Source of the DNA: Rubrobacter_D sp963840835
GTDB taxonomy: Bacteria; Actinomycetota; Rubrobacteria; Rubrobacterales; Rubrobacteraceae
Length of the DNA: 64,000 bases
NCBI GenBank assembly: GCA_963840835.1
Contig: CAWJAM010000009.1
Location: forward strand, 124,001 to 188,000
Reading direction: 5' to 3'
Under the pieces are notes generated by a model, which was not told the DNA's origin, ran no database searches, and saw only the letters and a program-made list of their open reading frames with translations. Positions 1 to 7,915 of this stretch are shown here, in pieces (position 1 is the stretch's first letter; each line of letters begins with the position of its first letter). The position numbers and the translations under genes were made by a program.

Positions 1-1
1 C

Positions 2-280
2 CACAACGTCCACCACGCCTATCCGGTCGCCGACCGATTCACCATCCTGAAGCGCGGCCAGAGCCTTGGCACGTTCGAGAAGTCTGAGGTTACCAGGGAA
101 GACGTCGCCTCGATGATGGCCGGCGGCGAGGACATGGAGAACCTCTCCGTAGAGCTTGCCGAGTTCGAGCGGACTGACCGCGAGGAGGCCGGTTCGGGCG
201 GTGACCACCTCGCTGATGCTTTCCATGAGGAGTCCGACGCGATGCACGATGAGGAGAACAGAGGGCGGGAGACGACCTGA
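2..280 (+). CDS. Sugar ABC transporter ATP-binding protein, C-terminal fragment
   Basis: This is the last 92 codons of a gene that begins before the window, ending at TGA 278-280. The visible peptide (HNVHHAYPVADRFTILKRG, then a short ASMMAGG segment) matches the end of the second ATPase domain of carbohydrate ABC importers of the FrcA/MglA kind. After about residue 45 the chain becomes very acidic (Glu/Asp/His-rich), a tail that the core fold does not need. The iolD gene 91 bases downstream suggests that the sugar is myo-inositol or a relative. That is inference from the neighbour, since substrate choice lies in the binding protein and permease outside the window. Confidence 0.8.
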   Translation, partial: HNVHHAYPVADRFTILKRGQSLGTFEKSEVTREDVASMMAGGEDMENLSVELAEFERTDREEAGSGGDHLADAFHEESDAMHDEENRGRETT

Positions 281-371
281 TAGACAAGGGGTTGCGACGA
301 CGGTGGGCAGCTTTCCCGCCGGCCGCCGTCGCGGCGGCTATGGTCGACACGACGAACCGGAGGTGAGGTAA

Positions 372-2252
372 TTGAGCACGGTACGACTAACGATGGCCCA
401 GGCGCTGGTTCGGTTTCTCGCCAACCAGTACGTCGAGCGGGACGGGACGGAGCAACGCCTCTTCGCTGGGTGCTTCGGGATCTTCGGCCACGGCAACGTC
501 GCGGGCGTCGGCCAGGCCCTCCAGCAGTACGCCGACGCCATGCCCTACTACCAGGCCCGCAACGAGCAGGCGATGGTTCACGCCGCCTCGGCCTACGCCC
601 GCCAGAAGAACCGCCTCCAGACCCTCGCCTGCACCACCTCCATCGGACCGGGGGCGACCAACATGGTCACGGGCGCGGCCCTAGCCACGATAAACCGCCT
701 ACCCGTGCTGCTCCTGCCTGGCGACGTTTTCGCCTCGCGCAGGCCCGACCCCGTCCTGCAGCAGCTCGAAGCGCCCCACGACGGAACCCTCTCGGTCAAC
801 GACTGCTTCGGGCCAGTCTCGCGGTACTTCGACAGGGTCGTGCGGCCCGAGCAGCTGATACCGACCACCCTCGCCGCGATACGTGTGCTCACGAACCAGG
901 CCGAGACGGGGGCTGTGACCCTGGCGCTTCCGCAGGACGTACAGACGGAAGCCTACGATTACCCTGGAGCGTTTTTCGAGAAGCGGGTGTGGCGCGTGGG
1001 CCGCCCGAGGCCTGAGACGGAGATGATAGAGCGCGCCGCCGCCCTCGTCCGGGGGGCCCGCCGACCGATAATCGTCAGTGGCGGGGGCACGATCTACTCG
1101 GAGGCCACAGAAGCCCTGGGGCGCCTCGCCGAACAGACCGGGATTCCGGTCGCCGAGACGCAGGCCGGCAAGGGCTGCATGCCCTACGACCATCCTCTCG
1201 CCCTCGGGGCCGTGGGCGCCACAGGGACCCTCGCCGCCAACCGCGCGGCCCGCGGGGCGGACCTCGTCATCGGGGTTGGCACGCGCTGGAGCGACTTCAC
1301 GACGGCCTCGAAGACCGCCTTCCAGAACCCCGACGTGCGCTTCGTCAACATAAACATCGCCGACTTCGACGCCCATAAGCACGCCGGGCTCGCCCTGGTT
1401 GGCGACGCCCGCGCCACCCTGGAGGCCCTCGGCGGGGCCCTGCCGGATTACGAGGTCGAGGGGAAATATAGGGAGCAGAGCGGGCGCGCGAACGGAGAGT
1501 GGGACAGGGAAGTCGAGCGGCTGTACGGCCTGGATCACGGTCCGCTCCCGGCCCAGAGCGAGGTCATCGGGGCGGTCAACTCGTTCTCCGATTCGGAGGA
1601 CGTGGTCGTATGCGCGGCAGGATCGATGCCTGGGGACCTGCACAAACTCTGGAGGACTCGCGACCCCAAAGGCTACCACGTCGAGTACGGCTACTCGACG
1701 ATGGGCTACGAGATCGCCGGGGGCCTGGGCGTCAAGATGGCCGATCCCTCCCGCGAGGTCTACGTGATGTGCGGCGACGGCTCGTACCTGATGATGAATT
1801 CCGAGATCGTCACCTCGGTACAGGAGGGCTACAAGCTCACCATCGTGCTGGTAGACAACTCCGGTTTCTCCTCCATCGGAGCCCTCTCGCGCTCGGTCGG
1901 CTCGGACGGCTTCGGCACCCACTACCGCTACCGCAAGAACGGTACGATCGGCCTCGACTCGGAGGAGGAGCCGGGGGAGACGTTGCCGGTCGACCTCGCG
2001 ACCAACGCCGAGAGCCTGGGCGCGCGCGTGTTGCGGGCTACGTCGGTGGACGGACTCCGAGATGCCTTGGGGGAGGCAAAAACGGTGGACCGGACCGTCG
2101 TGATCCACATCGCGGTCGACCGCTACGCGGGCGTGCCAGACTACGAGTCGTTTTGGGACGTGCCCGTGGCTGAGGTTTCGGAGACGGAGTCCGTGGTCGC
2201 GGCCCGAAAGTTGTACGCGGAGAACAGGAAGGCGGAGCGCCGCTACCTGTAG
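372..2252 (+). CDS. iolD: 3D-(3,5/4)-trihydroxycyclohexane-1,2-dione hydrolase (inositol catabolism)
   Basis: This 626-residue thiamine-diphosphate enzyme opens the ring of the diketo-inositol intermediate in myo-inositol breakdown, in the cytoplasm. It has the layout of the acetolactate-synthase superfamily. An N-terminal Pyr domain holds FGIFGHGNVAGVGQAL and the glutamate-bearing segment YQARNEQAMVHAA, a middle domain follows, and the C-terminal PP domain holds GDGSYLMMNSEI and LVDNSGFSS, the Mg/ThDP motif. Length fits IolD (about 620-640). The start is TTG at 372 behind GGAGGTGAGG (358-367). It lies 91 bases after the ABC-transporter ATPase and probably shares its operon. Other ThDP lyases are possible, but the N-terminal motif is IolD-like. 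Confidence 0.92.
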   Translation: MSTVRLTMAQALVRFLANQYVERDGTEQRLFAGCFGIFGHGNVAGVGQALQQYADAMPYYQARNEQAMVHAASAYARQKNRLQTLACTTSIGPGATNMVTGAALATINRLPVLLLPGDVFASRRPDPVLQQLEAPHDGTLSVNDCFGPVSRYFDRVVRPEQLIPTTLAAIRVLTNQAETGAVTLALPQDVQTEAYDYPGAFFEKRVWRVGRPRPETEMIERAAALVRGARRPIIVSGGGTIYSEATEALGRLAEQTGIPVAETQAGKGCMPYDHPLALGAVGATGTLAANRAARGADLVIGVGTRWSDFTTASKTAFQNPDVRFVNINIADFDAHKHAGLALVGDARATLEALGGALPDYEVEGKYREQSGRANGEWDREVERLYGLDHGPLPAQSEVIGAVNSFSDSEDVVVCAAGSMPGDLHKLWRTRDPKGYHVEYGYSTMGYEIAGGLGVKMADPSREVYVMCGDGSYLMMNSEIVTSVQEGYKLTIVLVDNSGFSSIGALSRSVGSDGFGTHYRYRKNGTIGLDSEEEPGETLPVDLATNAESLGARVLRATSVDGLRDALGEAKTVDRTVVIHIAVDRYAGVPDYESFWDVPVAEVSETESVVAARKLYAENRKAERRYL

Positions 2253-2285
2253 GAGGACTCTCGCAGATAGTCGGGCTTCATCTCA

Positions 2286-2307
2286 ACTCACCCGCTTCGC
2301 GGTGAGT
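2286..2307. terminator. Hairpin after iolD
   Basis: A 7-bp perfect stem (ACTCACC/GGTGAGT) lies 34 bases after the iolD stop. There is no T-run, so termination is a guess based on position. Confidence 0.4.
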
Positions 2308-2368
2308 GATACCAAGTCCGTCTGGAGGGTTTCGCTTTCCGTCAATGGGTGAGGGCCTGGTCCTCCTC

Positions 2369-2401
2369 CACCGTCATTCCCGCGAAAGCGGGAATCCACG
2401 A
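2369..2401. repeat. REP-like palindromic repeat, copy 1
   Basis: A 33-base element centred on the palindrome ATTCCCGC-GAAA-GCGGGAAT, identical to a copy at 25102-25134. Both lie between genes. The GAAA tetraloop and 8-bp GC-rich stem resemble REP-type elements that occur many times per genome in unrelated bacteria. Confidence 0.8.
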
Positions 2402-2900
2402 GGAGTAGAAGACGTAGGCTCGTGCGGGGTAGCCTTGCTATTCACCCGGACTCGGTATGACCTGTGTCGAGAGGAGCCGACCGTCCGAAGGGTAATGGTG
2501 GGAAAGGGAAAGGAGTTCGGAAGCTCGTCGGCTCCATCCCAATAGTTCCGGGACGTTACGTCCCGGTTGGCTAGACTATAGTTTACCTGCGGTCGTCCGC
2601 AACGCGATTCGCCCCCCTCCGCTTGAAATTGTGCCGAAATGTACAGGAGAGACACATATTAGTATGTAAGGTCGCGCCGATGGTGATGCACCCAACGAGC
2701 TCCACCTCGCCGACGCCCACAAGGAGCTCGGGGCTATCCACGAGACACATATTTTCATACAACTTCCGTGCCAACCCCCTGACATCCCCAGGCGGCAGGT
2801 ATACACTCGCACCGTAAAGCTATGCGTGGGCGACGTTCGCCAAGCAGCTATCTCAACAGATTGTTTGTTAGCCGTTCCGCGAGAAAGGAACGGACGCAAC
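2402..2900. other. Gene-poor stretch with AT-rich patches and a direct repeat
   Basis: No convincing gene is seen in these 500 bases. The 12-mer GAGACACATATT occurs at 2649-2660 and 2742-2753, each time followed by an AT-rich ATA-containing tract that stands out from the GC-rich background. A weak promoter-like pair (CTGACA near 2777 and TATACA near 2803, spacing about 15) precedes the gene at 2901. Short reading frames here have no recognisable domain. The stretch may be gene-relic DNA or a regulatory region for the downstream receiver-like gene. Confidence 0.4.
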
Positions 2901-3236
2901 ATGCGAATACTCATAACGGTGGCGCCGCTCATGTACCGCGAAGCCTTGGCCATGGCAATCCATCAAGACCGCCCCGACATCGAGGTCCTGATTGGCACCC
3001 TGGGAGAACTTGACGGTCAGACGGAAGCCTTCGACCCTCATCTGCTCATCCGCAACGACACAGACGGGGCGGACATGAGTTTGCAGACGGGTGTCCTGTG
3101 CTGGATCGAGGTGCTCTACAGCGACGGTTTGAACGCCAGGGTCAGCCTCGACGGCAAGGTCTGGGAGATCGAGGACATCAGCATAGAGAACCTGCTTGGG
3201 CTCGTGAAGGAAGCGGAAACGCTGATCCCGGAGTGA
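2901..3236 (+). CDS. Receiver-like small protein without phospho-acceptor
   Basis: A 111-residue protein starting at ATG 2901 behind AAAGGA (2885-2889). The first 55 residues follow the response-regulator receiver pattern: strand MRILITV, helix MYREALAMAIHQ resembling the MFREGL helix of NarL receivers, strand IEVLIG, and a third strand ending HLLIRNDTDG. The acidic pair after strand 1 is absent, and the position of the phosphorylated Asp falls in IRNDTDG. The second half is a short beta-rich segment (ARVSLDGKVWEIEDIS). There is no DNA-binding domain. It converges on the response-regulator gene at 3278-3949, 41 bases away. Function is not known. A partner or decoy for that regulator is only a possibility. 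Confidence 0.6.
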   Translation: MRILITVAPLMYREALAMAIHQDRPDIEVLIGTLGELDGQTEAFDPHLLIRNDTDGADMSLQTGVLCWIEVLYSDGLNARVSLDGKVWEIEDISIENLLGLVKEAETLIPE

Positions 3237-3277
3237 GTAGCGTAGCAGGGTCTTTAAGGTGCGGGCTGGTTTTCAGG

Positions 3278-3949
3278 CTATGAGTCGGACTCTTGGGTGA
3301 TGTCGGTAATGGTGATCCACTCTTCCCGCAGGGCCTTTCTGGTGGCTTCGCTCCGCGACCTGACCCCCAACTTCTTGTATACGTCGGACAGGTGACGGCT
3401 GACGGTGCCTTGGGCGATGTGCAGCCGTGCTGCCATCTCGCGGCTGGAGAGACCGCGGGCGGCCAGGAGTAGGATCTCTAGTTGGCGGGCGGTGAGCACG
3501 CCCCCCGAGCCCTCCTGCGCCTCCTCCAGGGCCTCGAGGGGCATCCCAACGACAACGTTATTCGATAGCGGGTCGAAGACCGCCGCGCGGACCGCGCCAA
3601 TAAGTTGCCTGGAAGAGCTGCTCTTTAGCACGTAGGCGCTGGCCCCGAGCTTCAACAGCTCGCGCATCATGCGCGGGTCCTCGAACATGGTCACGATGAC
3701 GACTTTCGGCGTCGGGGTGTCTTCACGCATCCGCCTCAGGGCTTCTTGCGCCTTCTCGAAAGGCATCTGCACCTGCATTATCACCACGTCGGGCCTGGTC
3801 TCTTGGGCCAAAGCGATGGCCTCCTCGCCGTTGGCCGTCTCCCCAACTACCTCGAGGCCCCCGTAAGTGGCGAGCAGCCGGGCCAGTCCCTCCCGGAACA
3901 TGGTGTGATCGTCGGCCAGGAGCACCTTGGTCGGCGGGTACTCAGTCAT
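3278..3949 (-). CDS. NarL/LuxR-type response regulator with Gln in place of the phospho-acceptor Asp
   Basis: A 223-residue transcription factor with an N-terminal receiver (residues 7-125) and a C-terminal LuxR helix-turn-helix (about 155-210, LTARQLEILLLAARGLSS then GTVSRHLSDVYKKLGVRSR). The receiver keeps the acidic pair D13-D14, T87 and K109, but the strand that normally reads xxDxxMP reads VVIMQVQMP, so residue 59 is Gln. It should therefore not be controlled by ordinary aspartyl phosphorylation, and no histidine kinase lies next to it. The start is ATG 3949. Upstream is a two-copy direct repeat (3988-4026) that could be its own operator. Confidence 0.88.
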   Translation of the reverse strand: MTEYPPTKVLLADDHTMFREGLARLLATYGGLEVVGETANGEEAIALAQETRPDVVIMQVQMPFEKAQEALRRMREDTPTPKVVIVTMFEDPRMMRELLKLGASAYVLKSSSSRQLIGAVRAAVFDPLSNNVVVGMPLEALEEAQEGSGGVLTARQLEILLLAARGLSSREMAARLHIAQGTVSRHLSDVYKKLGVRSRSEATRKALREEWITITDITQESDS

Positions 3950-3987
3950 TTTCCGCGGGGCGGACGTGGACGTAGGGCCCCCGAATC

Positions 3988-4026
3988 AATCTTGATCTGT
4001 TTCCCTGCAATCTAGGCGTTTCCCTG
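3988..4026. promoter_or_regulatory. Tandem direct repeat upstream of the response regulator
   Basis: Two adjacent copies ending in TTTCCCTG (3988-4007 and 4009-4026), both beginning AATCT. On the minus strand each copy reads CAGGGAAAC followed by a TAGATT- or AAGATT-type hexamer, about 40-75 bases before the start codon at 3949. This would suit a binding site for a dimeric regulator over a promoter. Inference only. Confidence 0.35.
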
Positions 4027-4219
4027 TTCTTGCGAGTGCATCCCGGCCTTGCAATCGCTCAATTCTACACACTTTTGTGTACTTCAGCCTGCATACTCTT
4101 GCACATTTCGGATCCAGTGTGGCAATCTCGACTTTCCCGGAATGTTCCTGCCAGGCCCCGCTGTAGCCATATGATGCGCTATTTGCGTCCGAGTTTGCGC
4201 CGAGGGCGACGATATTGCA
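4027..4219. other. Intergenic stretch with lower GC
   Basis: The region is less GC-rich than its neighbours, with an imperfect palindrome (TACACACTTTTGTGTA, near 4067-4082). It lies upstream of the minus-strand regulator and downstream of the minus-strand glycosyltransferase. The plus-strand frame through it shows no domain and is not called. Confidence 0.3.
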
Positions 4220-5005
4220 TTAGCGAGTTTGACCGTTCGTCCGATTTAGCCTCGCAGCCGCGGCTGCGAGGTCGTGGGCGAGGCCCTGGCTGGCGCGTCC
4301 CTGGAGCCGGGAAGAGGTAGTCGCACGGACGGAGAGCAGGCGCTCGATGGGGATGCGCTGCTCGAGGAGGACTTCTTCGAGGCGTTCGTCTTCGAGCGTC
4401 GCCCTGGGTTCGAGCCCGCCAACCTTGGCGTAGGTTTCGGCCGTCAACGCCAGCGACGCGCCGCTGAACTGCCAGTGCTCGGCCGCCCCGAGCCGGTCGG
4501 GGTCGGAGAGGATCTTCTGGTGCCTGGATCTTCCTCGCTCGGAGTGCCAGCGGAGGACGGTCTTTGGTAGTGACCCGCCGGCGAGCTCTATGCGGCCGCC
4601 GATCGCCCGCGCGCCGCGCACGGCGGCGGTGAGCTGGGCGGAGAGCCAGTCGCCGGCGACTACCGTGTCGGCGTCGGTCGAAGCTATGAGACCCGCCGGC
4701 CGGCCGATGCCCACAAGTCGCTCGCAGGCGGCCTCCATGCCCGTCCGGCGCGCGTGGCCCGACCCCAGCCCCGGACCTTCCAGGAGATGGAGCCTGAGCC
4801 GTGGATGCGCGCCGGCCACTTCCATCGCCCGTTCCGCGGTCCCGTCAATGCAGCCGTCGACGACGAGCAAGACCTCGTACTCCTCGGGCCCGACGCCGGT
4901 CTGCTCGGCGAGCGCGCGGAGGCACGCGGCGATCAACTCCTCCTCGTCGCGGGCCGGAACGACCACGCAGGCCTCAAGGGCCGGCTCCGGTGGCGGGAGC
5001 GTCAT
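4220..5005 (-). CDS. Family-2 glycosyltransferase
   Basis: A 261-residue enzyme with a GT-A fold that transfers a sugar from a nucleotide donor. Residues 10-20 hold the N-terminal strand CVVVPARDEEELIAACLRAL. VVDGCIDGTAE is the first acidic motif. ASTDADTVVAGDWL is the DxD-like metal/nucleotide site. WQFSGASLALTAETYAKVGG is the region before the acceptor-side ED pair (TLEDERLEEVL). No membrane segment is seen, so it is probably soluble or peripheral. The start ATG (5003-5005) overlaps the stop of the upstream oxidoreductase (ATGA), so it is translationally coupled. It is the last gene of the Nod-like operon. The acceptor is unknown. Confidence 0.85.
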   Translation of the reverse strand: MTLPPPEPALEACVVVPARDEEELIAACLRALAEQTGVGPEEYEVLLVVDGCIDGTAERAMEVAGAHPRLRLHLLEGPGLGSGHARRTGMEAACERLVGIGRPAGLIASTDADTVVAGDWLSAQLTAAVRGARAIGGRIELAGGSLPKTVLRWHSERGRSRHQKILSDPDRLGAAEHWQFSGASLALTAETYAKVGGLEPRATLEDERLEEVLLEQRIPIERLLSVRATTSSRLQGRASQGLAHDLAAAAARLNRTNGQTR

Positions 5006-6174
5006 CGGGAGAGGGGCTCTCCGTGTTCGATCAGTCCGCGGCCCCGGTCGTAGTCTTCGTCCGTTCCGTGGGAGAGAACGCCGACGAGCGTGCCCGCTTT
5101 GCCGTACCAGACGGTGAAGGCCTCGCCTTTGTCTTCGAAGATTTGTTCGTCCCAGCCGTCTCCCCAGGCCCAGTACTTGAGCGTCTTGTCGCCGATCGTG
5201 GACCAGAAGCCGGGGGCCATGCTCCACGCTGCCTCGCCGCCGGAGATCACCGTCCCCGCGATGCGCCCGTGCTCCAGCGCATCTCCCCAGTGCTCGACGC
5301 TGAGGTGGCGCCCGGCGGACTCGTTGTACGCCCGGGCTATGTCCCCGACGGCGAAGATTCCCGGAGCGCTTGTCCGCATGGAGGAATCGGTGAGGACCCC
5401 TCCTTCTACCTGCAAACCCGCCTTTTCGGCGAGCCCGGTGCGGGGCGCGATGCCTGTCCCGAAAAGCACGGTACCGGCGGAGATCGTGTCTCCGTTCTCT
5501 ATGGATAACTCATAACCGTCGTCCACGCGCTGGATGCCTTTCAGGCTCGAGTCCAGGCGGAGGTCCACGTCGTAGCTCCTCAGCCAACCTTCGATGCGCT
5601 CCCCGACCTTGCTGCCGAGCCGCTCCCTCTGCGGCGACTCTTCGAGGCTGATCAGGGTGACCTCGGCTCCGCGCAGCGAGAGAGATGCCGCGGCCTCGCA
5701 CCCGATGAAGCCGCTCCCGACGACGATGGCCCTGTCTCCCCTACCAACGCGCTCCTGCAGGCGGGTCGAGTTTTCGACGGTCCGCATCGTCAGGATCTCC
5801 GGGTCATCGCCGCCGGGTATGGGCAGACGAATGGGCTCGGAGCCCGTTGCGAGCACGCAGGCGTCGTACCGCAGCTCCTCGCCCTCGTTCGTCGTCACGA
5901 ACTGCCGTTCTCTGTCCAGCCCGGCCACCGTTGTGAGGGGATTGAGGTCGACGCCGGTCTCCTCGTACCAGTCTTCGCTCTCTATGGGCAGGTCTTCGCG
6001 CGAGGATTCTCCCCTGAGGTATTCTTTGGTCAGTGGGGGACGGTTGTAGGGGGCGTACGGCTCGGAGGTCAGCAGGATAACGCGGGCTTCTCCGCCTGTC
6101 TCCCTGTAGGCGCGGGCCGTCGCCAGGCCCGCGGGGCCTCCGCCGACGATCACCAGATGCTCACCGGGTTTCAC
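5002..6174 (-). CDS. FAD-dependent pyridine nucleotide-disulfide-type oxidoreductase (ferredoxin reductase-like)
   Basis: A 390-residue flavoprotein. GTG at 6174 is chosen because it sits in a GTGA overlap with the upstream methyltransferase stop and directly precedes the dinucleotide motif VIVGGGPAGLATARAY. A second Rossmann motif (IVVGSGFIGCEAAASL) binds NAD(P)H, and TSAPGIFAVGDIA is the second FAD motif. YAPYNRPPLTKEYLRG is typical of rubredoxin/ferredoxin reductases. No redox CxxC is present, so it resembles the oxygenase-reductase branch and not the disulfide reductases. A C-terminal reductase-type domain follows (residues about 320-390). It may pass electrons to the acyl-CoA-dehydrogenase-like protein two genes upstream, or to an unseen ferredoxin or rubredoxin. 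Confidence 0.85.
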   Translation of the reverse strand: MKPGEHLVIVGGGPAGLATARAYRETGGEARVILLTSEPYAPYNRPPLTKEYLRGESSREDLPIESEDWYEETGVDLNPLTTVAGLDRERQFVTTNEGEELRYDACVLATGSEPIRLPIPGGDDPEILTMRTVENSTRLQERVGRGDRAIVVGSGFIGCEAAASLSLRGAEVTLISLEESPQRERLGSKVGERIEGWLRSYDVDLRLDSSLKGIQRVDDGYELSIENGDTISAGTVLFGTGIAPRTGLAEKAGLQVEGGVLTDSSMRTSAPGIFAVGDIARAYNESAGRHLSVEHWGDALEHGRIAGTVISGGEAAWSMAPGFWSTIGDKTLKYWAWGDGWDEQIFEDKGEAFTVWYGKAGTLVGVLSHGTDEDYDRGRGLIEHGEPLSR

Positions 6175-6746
6175 GATTTGTCCTCGAAGAGATCCAGGCG
6201 GTAATCCGGCTCGATGATGGTGTCTTTGTTCTGGAGTCGCGTATTCTGCGCTAGAAGCTCGTGCACCTGGTCTCCTTGCAGGGGGTATGTCTTCGTCTCT
6301 CTGCGCCAATGGACGGCCAGCAGGGCGCCGCCCGGTGCGAGCTCGCGCTCGAAGCCTCGCAGCACCGCGAGCATTTCTTCCCCAGGAAAGTAGTACAAAA
6401 CCTCGGAGGCGACGATCAGGTCGAACGGGCCGGCTGGCATCTCCTCGGGCAGCGTCCGCCGCTCGACCCTGACATGCCCCTGCCCCGAGAGCCGCTCGCT
6501 TGCCGCCGCGACGGCCCGCTCCGAGACGTCTACGGCCAGAAGCTCGTCGCAGCGGTCCGCGAGCATCCGCGTAAAGACGCCGATGGAAGCGCCAGCCTCC
6601 AGGGCTCTATGAAATCTGCGCCCGCCGAGAGCGGAGATGGTCCGTTCGTACTTGTTACGCTCGTACTCGCTAGTCTCGAATGACCAGGGGTCCTCAGACC
6701 CGGCGTAGAGTTCCTCGAAGTACTCGCGTCCGAGCCGCTCGTTCAA
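6171..6746 (-). CDS. NodS-like SAM-dependent methyltransferase
   Basis: A 191-residue class I methyltransferase. The N-terminus (YFEELYAGSEDPWSFETSEY) is the signature of the NodS family. It is followed by the SAM-binding region ALEAGASIGVFTRMLA, the acidic residue of AVDVSERAV, and post-motif FDLIVASEVLYYF. NodS N-methylates the deacetylated amino sugar of rhizobial Nod factors. The same chemistry on an amino sugar is a reasonable but unproved reading here. It overlaps its upstream neighbour by 4 bases (6743-6746) and its downstream neighbour by 4 (6171-6174), which places it in the middle of a coupled operon with a glycosyltransferase and, further upstream, a NodB-like deacetylase. Confidence 0.85.
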   Translation of the reverse strand: MNERLGREYFEELYAGSEDPWSFETSEYERNKYERTISALGGRRFHRALEAGASIGVFTRMLADRCDELLAVDVSERAVAAASERLSGQGHVRVERRTLPEEMPAGPFDLIVASEVLYYFPGEEMLAVLRGFERELAPGGALLAVHWRRETKTYPLQGDQVHELLAQNTRLQNKDTIIEPDYRLDLFEDKS

Positions 6747-7873
6747 GGCCGCCTCTCGGATATGGCCAGTCTCCCGCGCCGAACCAGGGCTGGTTCCAGG
6801 CGGTGCTGGAGGAGAAACAGCTCCAGGTCGCGCCTCGCGCGGTCGAGCGGGCCGGCCACGGCGAAGGGGTGGGAGCCCACGGTCCTCGCCGCCTCATCAA
6901 GTATCTCCCGGCAGGCGCTCGCCACGGCCTGGCGCAACTGCGTCGAGATCCCCGGCAGAGACTTCGGGTCGGCGTCGGCGAGCGCCGACGCCGACTCCAG
7001 CCAACTATCGATGGTACCCCTGGCCGTGAGCATCCTGCCCGCCGCGAGGGAGACCACGTCGTCTGGTTCTTTGCCGCCGCCCTTGGCGGCCAGCACGTCG
7101 AGCGCCGCATCGACGGCGGCATCGGTGATGCCGGCCCAAGTAACGGCCGTGCGGATTGCGTCGCGGCTGAAGTAGGGCTCCCGGATCAGCTCTCCGGGCT
7201 CCCCGAGAAGCGCGAGCACAGGCGCCCCGTCGAAGACGACTCGGTGGCTCTCGGAGGCGCGCATCCCCGCGCCCTTGAACCATTCCGTGTCGATCTGCAC
7301 GCCACTCGAGAGGTCAGCGTAGGCGAGTAGCGGCGGTTCAGGGACGTCTCCGCTCGCGAGTACGAGCGCGCGGTCCAGACCTGTAGATCCGGAACAGAAC
7401 GTCTTGACGCCGGAGAGCGTTGTGCCTTCGCTACCTTGCACGAGTCGAGCCGGGTCGCCCTCCCCCGGGATAGGATCCGCGCCCCACACACCGAGGAGTA
7501 GTTCGCCGGCGGCGACTGCCTCCAACTCGGCTGAACGTAGCGGCTCTGGCGCGAGCAGCGAGAGGCGCTCCGCGCCGTTGAAGTGGCCGTCCAGGATGCG
7601 GCCGACGGAGCCGTCGGCTCGGGCGACGGCCCGCAGCACGCGCCACTCGTCTGTGAACGAGGCGCGCCTCCCGTGTTCGCCTACGGGGTCGGGAACGGGC
7701 ATCGCGAGCACGCCCGCGAGCGCGAGCCGCCGTAAAGGGTCCTCGGGGAAGGCCGGATCTGAGTCCCTACCTGCCGCGCCGGCGGAGATCTTCTCCAGGA
7801 TTTCCTGGAAGGCATGATCCCCAACCAGAGCATTTTCTTTGTTGTCGAGTCGCGGAGTGCTCATGGTCGGCAT
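6743..7873 (-). CDS. Acyl-CoA dehydrogenase-like protein
   Basis: A 376-residue relative of acyl-CoA dehydrogenases. The N-terminal helical part (LRRLALAGVLAMPVPDP) and the middle beta domain (LSGVKTFCSGSTGLDRALV) are clear, and a C-terminal helical bundle ends DRARRDLELFLLQHRLEPAL. The catalytic Glu cannot be assigned by eye. Such proteins recur beside NodS-like methyltransferases and glycosyltransferases, where they probably act as flavin oxidases or dehydrogenases on a non-fatty substrate. That statement is from general knowledge of such clusters. ATG 7873 and ATG 7864 are both possible starts, and neither has a strong ribosome-binding site. It overlaps the methyltransferase by ATGA. Confidence 0.8.
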   Translation of the reverse strand: MPTMSTPRLDNKENALVGDHAFQEILEKISAGAAGRDSDPAFPEDPLRRLALAGVLAMPVPDPVGEHGRRASFTDEWRVLRAVARADGSVGRILDGHFNGAERLSLLAPEPLRSAELEAVAAGELLLGVWGADPIPGEGDPARLVQGSEGTTLSGVKTFCSGSTGLDRALVLASGDVPEPPLLAYADLSSGVQIDTEWFKGAGMRASESHRVVFDGAPVLALLGEPGELIREPYFSRDAIRTAVTWAGITDAAVDAALDVLAAKGGGKEPDDVVSLAAGRMLTARGTIDSWLESASALADADPKSLPGISTQLRQAVASACREILDEAARTVGSHPFAVAGPLDRARRDLELFLLQHRLEPALVRRGRLAISERRP

Positions 7874-7915
7874 ACTCTATCCGAGCACTTTACCCTTGCA
7901 AGGAGAACGCACACG

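Noticed and set aside
699..2108. Long minus-strand open frame opposite iolD
   Set aside because: A GC-driven shadow of iolD with low-complexity composition.
2583..2774. Small minus-strand gene in the gap before 2901
   Set aside because: Its apparent peptide repeat (NMCL twice) simply reflects the 12-base direct DNA repeat, and no family resemblance is seen.
4030..4320. Small plus-strand gene between the regulator and the glycosyltransferase
   Set aside because: No SD or domain, and its second half lies antisense to the glycosyltransferase.
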